A DNA stretch of 64,000 nucleotides from JAJDFU01 sp964641965. GTDB lineage: Bacteria > Bacteroidota > Bacteroidia > Chitinophagales > Saprospiraceae. The stretch is taken from assembly GCA_964641965.1 (NCBI GenBank), contig CAZXLD010000006.1, forward strand, positions 1-64,000, written 5' to 3'. A program made the position numbers and the translations under genes. Of the stretch, positions 33,253 through 39,735 are shown piece after piece. The notes beneath the pieces are model-generated. The model worked only from the letters and a program-made list of their open reading frames with translations, had not been told where the DNA came from and made no database searches. Each line of letters opens with the position of its first letter. Position 1 is the first letter of the stretch.

Positions 33253-33963
33253 TCACCCACCTCCGCCTCCGCCAATAGTAAGGCTGAAGTGGAAACCACT
33301 AATACCGTCGTTGTTGGCCCCGGTTACTGCTCCTCCACTGTAGCTCCAATCACCTCGATTAACGGCCCAGATGTATCCGGCGCGCACACCTACTTTTAAT
33401 CCTTGTCCGCCTTGAAATGGGAAAAAATCAGCTCCCACCATAAAATCGAGCATGAAACTTCCCTGACCGACATTGGTTTCTACAAAATCGCCCTTTTGGA
33501 TTTGATCTCTTGAGATATCCTGTCTGGGAGAAAGGTTCATGCCTACCCCTCCACCTCCGATACCCAGCATAGGAAAAACCATCCAATTGGTATTGGAAAT
33601 AATGGTGTAGCCCAAATTAAAGAAGCCTGCTCCTCCGCCAAGGGTAGCCCGGATTTCGGGTTCGCCTCCCTGTGTGAAGGTAACCTGGTCGCCGGTAAGG
33701 CCAAAGCCACTGCCACCAAGTAGAAATCGATTAAAAATGCCATATCCTTCTCCTCCGATAAGCAGGTAATTGTTGCTCAAGGAAGGGGCGCCCTCCGGCA
33801 GAAACTGTTGAAATCCGGAGGCATCAATATTCATATAGCCGATCCTGAATCCTCCGAAACCGCCCCAGGTCTTTTGTGCATAGAGCGATGTGCTACAAAG
33901 GAGAAACAATACAGACATAAGAGGGGTGAACCAACGTTTTCCAAGTAAGTAAATAAGTCTCAT
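33253..33963 (-). CDS. glycine-rich exported beta-barrel-like protein
   Basis: 236 residues. A signal peptide (about 12-30, ends SLYAQ) is followed by alternating glycine-rich strands (GGFGGFRIGYMNID, LLIGGEGYGIFNRFLLGGSG, FFNLGYTIISNTNWMVFPML, LKVGVRAGYIW) and ends in GGGGGG. The alternating pattern suggests a small outer membrane barrel, but no family is recognised. It lies 193 bases upstream of the caspase-like gene on the same strand, so co-expression is possible. Confidence 0.7.
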   Translation of the reverse strand: MRLIYLLGKRWFTPLMSVLFLLCSTSLYAQKTWGGFGGFRIGYMNIDASGFQQFLPEGAPSLSNNYLLIGGEGYGIFNRFLLGGSGFGLTGDQVTFTQGGEPEIRATLGGGAGFFNLGYTIISNTNWMVFPMLGIGGGGVGMNLSPRQDISRDQIQKGDFVETNVGQGSFMLDFMVGADFFPFQGGQGLKVGVRAGYIWAVNRGDWSYSGGAVTGANNDGISGFHFSLTIGGGGGG

Positions 33964-34041
33964 ATGATTCGTTTTTGGATTATCTACGGCTGTAGGTTTG
34001 TACTACCTAATCTACTTGGTCAGAGTTATTCTTGCAACTGC

Positions 34042-34049
34042 TATATTTG
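34042..34049 (+). promoter_or_regulatory. -7 promoter box of hldD
   Basis: TATATTTG, 21 bases before the ATG at 34071, fits TAnnTTTG. A TTG at 34016-34018 is a possible but distant -33 element. Confidence 0.55.
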
Positions 34050-34070
34050 AGATTTCATAATCAACCAACC

Positions 34071-35036
34071 ATGATCGTAGTCACGGGAGCTGCGGGGTTC
34101 ATAGGTTCCTGTTTAGTTCGAAAGCTGAACCTGGAAGGCCACCGAAACCTGCTTATAACGGATGAATTCGAACACGCCGAGAAAAACTTGAATCTTCTCC
34201 AGAAATCCTATATTGGAAAAGTGAATCGGGAAGATTTCATCTCTTGGCTCGAGCGTATGGGCACTTCCGTTGAAGTCGTTTTCCACATTGGAGCCCGGAC
34301 CGATACGACCGAGCAGAATAAGGAAATCTTTGATCATCTTAACTTTCTATATTCTCAAAAAGTTTGGGATCTGTGTACGAAGTATGAGATCCCGTTCATC
34401 TATGCTTCAAGTGCTGCCACCTACGGTTTGGGAGAATTGGGATACACAGATAATCATGAAATTGTCGATCGCCTCCAGCCACTCAATCCCTATGGACGGT
34501 CTAAAAATGATTTTGATAAATGGGCGCTCGCCCAGCCACAAACTCCGCCCCATTGGTATGGCCTCAAGTTTTTCAATGTTTATGGTCCTAATGAATACCA
34601 TAAAGGACGCATGGCTTCCGTCATTTTCCATACCGCCCGACAGATTAAGGCTACCGGCGGGATGAAATTATTCCGCAGCCATAGACCTGATTTTAAAGAT
34701 GGAGAGCAGAGCCGGGATTTTATCTACGTAAAGGACGTGGTGAATGTGTTATACTGGCTTTGGAAGAATCGGCCGGCTAATGGCTTATATAATCTGGGTA
34801 CAGGCAAAGCGCGGACCTTTTATGATTTGGCCTCGAATACATTCCAGTCAATGGGGATGGAGCCCAACATTAGTTTCATTGATACACCGGCCGATATTCG
34901 GGATACGTATCAATACTTTACCCAAGCGGATATGTCGAAGCTCAGGTCTGCCGGCTATGAGCAGCCCTTTTATAGCCTGGAAGATGGCATCCGGGATTAT
35001 GTAACCCATTATTTGAAGGAAGAGAAGATTTGGTAG
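34071..35036 (+). CDS. hldD: ADP-L-glycero-D-manno-heptose-6-epimerase
   Basis: 321 residues from the ATG at 34071; an upstream in-frame TTG would overlap the promoter box. Short-chain dehydrogenase fold with NADP-binding VTGAAGFIGSCLVRKL at the start, IGARTDTTEQ near 76, SSAATYGLGELGY near 118-130 and the catalytic YGRSK near 150. NVYGPNEYHKGRMASV is diagnostic of HldD. The enzyme makes the heptose donor for the lipopolysaccharide inner core. No heptose kinase genes are next to it. Confidence 0.95.
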   Translation: MIVVTGAAGFIGSCLVRKLNLEGHRNLLITDEFEHAEKNLNLLQKSYIGKVNREDFISWLERMGTSVEVVFHIGARTDTTEQNKEIFDHLNFLYSQKVWDLCTKYEIPFIYASSAATYGLGELGYTDNHEIVDRLQPLNPYGRSKNDFDKWALAQPQTPPHWYGLKFFNVYGPNEYHKGRMASVIFHTARQIKATGGMKLFRSHRPDFKDGEQSRDFIYVKDVVNVLYWLWKNRPANGLYNLGTGKARTFYDLASNTFQSMGMEPNISFIDTPADIRDTYQYFTQADMSKLRSAGYEQPFYSLEDGIRDYVTHYLKEEKIW

Positions 35037-35057
35037 TTGCCAATTGAAAAATCAATA

Positions 35058-35092
35058 CCCTCTACCAAATACCAAATACCAACTACCTACTA
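35058..35092. repeat. short tandem repeats of ATACCAA type
   Basis: Several imperfect copies of TACCAAA / TACCAAC follow one another in the gap after hldD. Low-complexity intergenic repeat, function unknown. Confidence 0.5.
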
Positions 35093-35141
35093 TTGTTCTT
35101 CTTCTTTCAATTGGTTACATTCCCATGACAAATTGATCGTC

Positions 35142-35678
35142 ATGCAAGTTCGACCGCGATTTCAATTGAAGGTGCCTTATTCTCAAGAAGAAACACTTGC
35201 CCGTATCCAGCAGGCCTTAGACAACAAGCTGTTATCTATTCGGGGCCTGATTGTCGATCACCACGTTACACTGAAAATCCCCTATGAGGATCAGCATTTT
35301 TGGTCGCCTCAGCTAGACCTGGAGGTGGAAGACCAAGATCGGGGCGTACTCATCCGGGGGTTGTTCGGACCTCGGCCTTCCGTCTGGTTGTTGTTTGTCT
35401 TTTTTTATTCCCTTCTAGGATTTATTGCAGTTATTGTAGCTGTAATTGGGTTCTCGCAAATGAACCTGGGGCTTTCGGCTGGGATTCTGTGGCTCTTGCC
35501 AGTCATGTTTTTTTTAGTCGGTATGGTCTACCTAAGCGCTCGGACTGGCCAAAAGTTGGGGGCGGAGGAAATGCTTCTTCTGGATCGTTTTTTGAAAGAA
35601 GCGTTACAGGATTCGGCTCAGCAAGACAACCTAAAACAGACAATTGATGGCGAATCTGGATCTGAAAAAAATGATTGA
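35142..35678 (+). CDS. two-TM membrane protein of unknown function
   Basis: 178 residues from the ATG at 35142; earlier in-frame sequence is the ACCAAAT repeat and is unlikely coding. The N-terminal half (about 1-80) is a soluble beta-rich domain (RFQLKVPYSQEETLARIQQA, then LDLEVEDQDRGVLIRGLFGP). Two membrane helices follow (about 82-106 and 113-136), then an acidic tail. No family recognised. Its 3' end overlaps the MOSC gene start by 32 bases, so the two are coupled. Confidence 0.75.
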   Translation: MQVRPRFQLKVPYSQEETLARIQQALDNKLLSIRGLIVDHHVTLKIPYEDQHFWSPQLDLEVEDQDRGVLIRGLFGPRPSVWLLFVFFYSLLGFIAVIVAVIGFSQMNLGLSAGILWLLPVMFFLVGMVYLSARTGQKLGAEEMLLLDRFLKEALQDSAQQDNLKQTIDGESGSEKND

Positions 35679-36135
35679 TACCCTCCCTCAAATCGGGAAG
35701 GTGGAATGGATTGGTATCCGACCAGCCAAGCGGGCACCACTGGCATCGGTAGAAGAGGTTGAAGCTGCAACTGATTCCGGGTTGGTTGGCGATCACTACA
35801 GCGGGAACAGTGGAAAGCGGCAGGTCACTTTGATCCAGCAAGAACATTTGGATGGGGTAGCTTCCATCCTTGGTAAACCAACAATAGATCCTGGGTTGAC
35901 TCGCCGCAACTTCGTAATATCCGGGATCAATTTATTGGCCTTCAAAAATCGACAGTTTCAGATCGGAGAAGCCATCCTAGAAATGACCGGCCCTTGCGAG
36001 CCCTGCTCTCGTATGGAAGAAAACCTTGGCCCAGGTGGCTACAATGCTATGCGCGGACATGGGGGAATTTGTACAAGGGTGGTTAAAGAAGGTAAAATCC
36101 AACTCGGTGACGCTGTTAAACTCTTGAAATCTTGA
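35647..36135 (+). CDS. MOSC domain-containing protein
   Basis: 162 residues from the ATG at 35647, overlapping the membrane protein gene by 32 bases. MOSC pattern: SGLVGDHYSGNSGKRQVTLI near 39-58, RRNFVISGINLLAF near 86-99 and CEPCSRMEENLGPGGYNAMRG near 116-136, which holds the conserved cysteine (CEPC). MOSC domains bind sulfur for molybdenum cofactor or act on N-hydroxylated compounds; this small stand-alone YiiM-like form has no visible molybdenum genes nearby. Confidence 0.9.
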   Translation: MANLDLKKMIDTLPQIGKVEWIGIRPAKRAPLASVEEVEAATDSGLVGDHYSGNSGKRQVTLIQQEHLDGVASILGKPTIDPGLTRRNFVISGINLLAFKNRQFQIGEAILEMTGPCEPCSRMEENLGPGGYNAMRGHGGICTRVVKEGKIQLGDAVKLLKS

Positions 36136-36159
36136 AAAAAAGTTTCGAGTTCGGGATTC

Positions 36160-36174
36160 GGAATGCGGAGTTTC
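36160..36174. repeat. left arm of inverted repeat around the four-helix-bundle gene
   Basis: GGAATGCGGAGTTTC, exact inverse of 36622-36636. The surrounding 30 bases also look related (TTCGAGTTCGGGATTCGG). Confidence 0.6.
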
Positions 36175-36189
36175 TCTTAGCTGACTAAG

Positions 36190-36549
36190 CTAAATTATAT
36201 TGTTTTTTCTGGCAGTTTTAACTGATGCAACTACCATCGAAAGTATTGCGTTCGCCTCTTTGGTCAGCAGATCAATATCAGAGCTAGAAATTAAATTTAC
36301 TTCTTGGGTCAATTCAAGCCAAAAAATGGCTTCATCTGTTTCTTCCTCTACTATTCCCAGTTTAGCAATGAATTCTTTTTTTGAACGCCCTCTACATGCC
36401 GCCCTGTAATTTGCCGCTACAGACGTACCGCTCCTGAGTAATTGCTTTCCGATTATCCACCCCTCAGGGTTATTTGGGAGTTCTCTGCACAAAAACACAA
36501 TCTTCTTGGCAAATGACTTGGTTTTTTCCTTTAGATAACCGGAGCTCAT
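36190..36549 (-). CDS. four-helix-bundle protein (23S rRNA intervening-sequence protein family)
   Basis: 119 residues. Family pattern: KTKSFAKKIVFLCRELP, then LLRSGTSVAANYRAACRGRS (38-57), EFIAKLGIVEEETDEAIFWL (59-78) and a C-terminal helix LLTKEANAILSMVVASVKTA. Proteins of this S23/IVP and Avd-like fold form pentamers and bind nucleic acid in the cases studied. They are found in 23S rRNA insertions or as stray genes. Here it is not in an rRNA gene; a 15-base inverted repeat flanks it, suggesting movement as a small cassette. Confidence 0.9.
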   Translation of the reverse strand: MSSGYLKEKTKSFAKKIVFLCRELPNNPEGWIIGKQLLRSGTSVAANYRAACRGRSKKEFIAKLGIVEEETDEAIFWLELTQEVNLISSSDIDLLTKEANAILSMVVASVKTARKNNII

Positions 36550-36621
36550 AACTTTTATATTAAAGAGTCAAAGAGCTTTTGCTTTCCACAGACTTAATGT
36601 GAAAACTTTTATTCTGCACTC

Positions 36622-36636
36622 GAAACTCCGCATTCC
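36622..36636. repeat. right arm of inverted repeat around the four-helix-bundle gene
   Basis: GAAACTCCGCATTCC, exact reverse complement of 36160-36174. The sequence continues with related AACTCGACATTCGACAAT. Confidence 0.6.
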
Positions 36637-36654
36637 AAACTCGACATTCGACAA

Positions 36655-37689
36655 TCATTCAATCGTCCAGGTGAGTCCCGATTCCAAGAGTGTTTTCAAA
36701 TTACCCTTTCCTTTCTGTTCAAATGCCTCTTCTAATTGTGCGAAAAGCAAGTCTTCGTAACAAGGGCGGTCTTCCCGAAACAGGACGCCAAACGGCCTGG
36801 GAAACTCGAAGTCCTCTGTAGTAGGGTCATCGAAGAACCGACTCAACAAATAGGCTTTTACCGGGTCGGTTTCATCATGGATCCACAAGTCATCCGGTGA
36901 AAAGCTATCTTGCTCCAAGTGCACAAGCCTGGGCCGGGTACCATCTAAGCGGATGCCGTATTCCTGATCTTTTCCGAAACGAAGCGGTTGGTCGTGCTCC
37001 AGGAAGATAGTTGTCTGTGGCTTGGTTTTTTTATCCGTAAAGGTCAGGAACGTACCGTCGTTAAAGATGTTGCAGTTTTGGTAGATCTCCAAAAACGAAG
37101 TGCCCTTATGTTGGTGGCTCCGGTGAATCATGGCTTGCAAGTGCTTGGGGTCCCGATCCATAGAACGGGCCACAAAAGTCGCATCCGATCCAAGTGCAAA
37201 GGCCAATGGATTGACTGGGTGGTCAATGGAGCCCATAGGGGTCGACTTGGTGCGTTTATTTACCTCAGAGGTGGGGGAATACTGCCCCTTGGTAAGGCCG
37301 TATATCTGATTGTTGAACAAGAGTATGTTCACATCCAGGTTGCGGCGCAACACATGTAATAAGTGATTCCCTCCAATAGATAGGCCGTCTCCATCCCCGG
37401 TGATGATCCAAATCCCGATTTCCGGATTCGCGAGCCGGAGGCCGGTAGCCACTGCCGGGGCACGACCGTGGATAGAGTGCATCCCGTAGGTATTCATATA
37501 ATAGGGAAACCGACTGGAACAACCGATACCCGAAATGATGGCCACTTTGTCCGGGTCAAATCCTACCTGGGCAAATACGGTCTGAACCTGTTTGAGCACA
37601 GAGTAGTCGCCGCATCCAGGGCACCATCGCACCTCCTGGTCGGTAGCATAGTCTTTGGCAGTTCGAATAGTCGTAGTATCAACACTCAT
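36655..37689 (-). CDS. korB: 2-oxoacid:ferredoxin oxidoreductase, beta subunit
   Basis: 344 residues. The thiamine diphosphate-binding subunit: RWCPGCGDYSVLKQVQ (21-36), GIGCSSRFPYYMNTYGMHSI near 55-74, GRAPAVATGLRLA, and the TPP/Mg motif GDGDGLSIGGNHLLH near 97-111 with NNQIYGLTKGQYSPTS after it. It acts with the alpha subunit to oxidise a 2-oxoacid, probably 2-oxoglutarate, to acyl-CoA and reduced ferredoxin. It overlaps korA by 4 bases. Substrate preference cannot be proven by eye. Confidence 0.94.
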   Translation of the reverse strand: MSVDTTTIRTAKDYATDQEVRWCPGCGDYSVLKQVQTVFAQVGFDPDKVAIISGIGCSSRFPYYMNTYGMHSIHGRAPAVATGLRLANPEIGIWIITGDGDGLSIGGNHLLHVLRRNLDVNILLFNNQIYGLTKGQYSPTSEVNKRTKSTPMGSIDHPVNPLAFALGSDATFVARSMDRDPKHLQAMIHRSHQHKGTSFLEIYQNCNIFNDGTFLTFTDKKTKPQTTIFLEHDQPLRFGKDQEYGIRLDGTRPRLVHLEQDSFSPDDLWIHDETDPVKAYLLSRFFDDPTTEDFEFPRPFGVLFREDRPCYEDLLFAQLEEAFEQKGKGNLKTLLESGLTWTIE

Positions 37690-39548
37690 TTGGCAAGTAC
37701 ATTTGTGTTTAACAGCTCCAAAGCGAAATGCTTGAGCTCGGATCGGGTGATGGGTATCCCCTGAATCTTGTGGTAGGGAATGACCGGAATCAAAAACGCA
37801 TCTCGAATCACTCGCATCAATTGACCATTATTCAGTTCCGGGATTACAACCCGATCAAATTGTTGCAACATTGACTCCAACTCCCTGGGAAGTGGCTTCA
37901 GGTGGGTAAGGTGGATATGTCCAACGGCATGCCCCTCCGCGACCAATTGGCTAACTACGGTCTTAATCACTCCGAAAGTAGATCCCCAACCCAAGAAAAG
38001 CAGATCCCCTTGCTCTACACCGGTTTCAATTGAAAGTGGGGAGAGATAGTCCGCAATGTTATCCACTTTGGCAGCCCGGGTTTTCACCATAAACTCGTGA
38101 TTGGCGGGATCGTAGGAAACATTGCCTGTGGAAGCATCTTTTTCCAGCCCACCCAAACGGTGTGCCAGGCCCGCACTTCCCGGGACGGCCCAGGGGCGAA
38201 CCAGCTTTTCATCGCGTTGATAGGGCAAAAACAATTCACCATTCTCAAGTGCCTGCTTAACCGGTGGTTTTAGCTCCGGAAGTTGATCCGGGTCAGGGAT
38301 CAACCAGGGTTCAGCCCCGTTGGCAATGTATCCATCGCTTAATAAGAGGACTGGCGTCATGTGTTCCAAGGCTATCCGGCAAGCTTCAAAAGCAGCTGAA
38401 AAACAGTCTGCCGGACTATGAGCTGCTACTACAGGAATCGGACTTTCTCCATTGCGTCCGTACAAAGCTTGGAGCAAATCACTTTGCTCGGTTTTAGTAG
38501 GTAATCCCGTAGATGGCCCTCCGCGCTGCACGTTGACAATCACCAATGGAAGTTCGAGCATAAGGGCCAACCCCATGGCTTCTGTTTTGAGAGCTACTCC
38601 TGGCCCGGAAGTACCGGTTACGGCCAGATTGCCACCAAAAGCAGCCCCGATCGCAGCACCAATAGCGGCAATTTCATCTTCGGCCTGGAAGGTTTTAACC
38701 CCAAAGTTTTTATAGGCAGATAATCCATGAAGGATATCAGAGGCTGGTGTAATCGGGTAACTGCCATAAAACAAGGGCAATCCTGATTTTTGTGCGGCTG
38801 TAATCAGTCCCAGTGCCAGCGCTTCATTACCCATTACATTCCGGTATTTACCCGGAGGTAGGTTGGCGGGTTTTACCTTGTAGGTCGTACTGAACGCTTC
38901 TGCTGTTTCACCGTAGTGATAGCCTGCTTTTAGGGCGATCAGGTCAGCCTCCAGCAAATCGGGTTTGTGCTTCAGCTTTTTATTGAGATAAGCAGTTGTG
39001 GAATTCATATCCCGATTGAACCGCCAATACAGAAAGCCCAAGACAAACATATTTTTGATCTGGTCTTTCTGCTTGGTCCCCAGGGTAGAATCCGAGAGGC
39101 TTTCTCGCGTGAGTTTGGTAATAGGGATGGTGTATACCTCGTACCCTTTCAGGCTATCGTCTTCCAAAGGATGCGATTCTTCTGCATACCCTGCCAGCCG
39201 AAGGTTTTTCTTATCGAAGCCATCCGTATTGGCAATAATCGTACCTCCTTTTCGGAGGAGATGCAGGTTAACTTTCAAGGCAGCTGCATTCATTGCTACC
39301 AAGACGTCGTAATGATCCCCCGGCGAATAGATGGCCTGGCTTCCAAATCGAAGTTGGAAGCCGGAAACTCCCGCTAGTGTTCCCTGCGGGGCACGAATTT
39401 CTGCCGGGAAGTCAGGGAAAGTAGCCAAATCAGCTCCCGTCAGGGCTGTATTACCGGTAAATAAATTACCCACTAATTGCATGCCATCGCCGGAATCACC
39501 GGCAAATTTTATGATGACATCCTCTTTTACCTCTGTAGTTGGCGTCAT
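37686..39548 (-). CDS. korA: 2-oxoacid:ferredoxin oxidoreductase, fused gamma-alpha subunit
   Basis: 620 residues from the ATG at 39548; a TTG three codons upstream is a less likely start. The gamma domain is N-terminal (about 1-190; IKFAGDSGDGMQLVGNLFTG). The alpha domain follows (about 200-600; MGNEALALGLITAAQKSGLP, FYGSYPITPASDILHGLS, GTSGPGVALKTEAMGLAL). The YPITPAS motif binds CoA or pyrophosphate in this family. It forms the complex with KorB, 4-base overlap. A candidate -7 box lies about 39 bases upstream. Confidence 0.94.
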   Translation of the reverse strand: MTPTTEVKEDVIIKFAGDSGDGMQLVGNLFTGNTALTGADLATFPDFPAEIRAPQGTLAGVSGFQLRFGSQAIYSPGDHYDVLVAMNAAALKVNLHLLRKGGTIIANTDGFDKKNLRLAGYAEESHPLEDDSLKGYEVYTIPITKLTRESLSDSTLGTKQKDQIKNMFVLGFLYWRFNRDMNSTTAYLNKKLKHKPDLLEADLIALKAGYHYGETAEAFSTTYKVKPANLPPGKYRNVMGNEALALGLITAAQKSGLPLFYGSYPITPASDILHGLSAYKNFGVKTFQAEDEIAAIGAAIGAAFGGNLAVTGTSGPGVALKTEAMGLALMLELPLVIVNVQRGGPSTGLPTKTEQSDLLQALYGRNGESPIPVVAAHSPADCFSAAFEACRIALEHMTPVLLLSDGYIANGAEPWLIPDPDQLPELKPPVKQALENGELFLPYQRDEKLVRPWAVPGSAGLAHRLGGLEKDASTGNVSYDPANHEFMVKTRAAKVDNIADYLSPLSIETGVEQGDLLFLGWGSTFGVIKTVVSQLVAEGHAVGHIHLTHLKPLPRELESMLQQFDRVVIPELNNGQLMRVIRDAFLIPVIPYHKIQGIPITRSELKHFALELLNTNVLAK

Positions 39549-39586
39549 ATTGGTCAAATGTTAGGGATAGAATTTCCCTGTAGAAA

Positions 39587-39614
39587 CAAAATTACCAGAA
39601 AACCCTAATACCAA
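39587..39614 (-). promoter_or_regulatory. candidate promoter of korAB
   Basis: Minus-strand TAATTTTG (39587-39594) fits TAnnTTTG, with TTG at 39612-39614, spacing 17, slightly short of the usual 19-21. Confidence 0.45.
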
Positions 39615-39735
39615 CCTAACAAACATTAGACGAATGAGATGAGTTTGACGGGAAGTTGGGAATGTAGAACGGAAGGATGTAGAAGTGGGTAAATAGGGCT
39701 AGTCCGAAAAATTGTCTGGCCGTGGAGCCCTTAAA

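Noticed and set aside
35058..35092. Coding extension of the 35142 gene through the ACCAAAT repeat
   Set aside because: The translated repeat is low-complexity, and the ATG at 35142 gives a better N-terminus.
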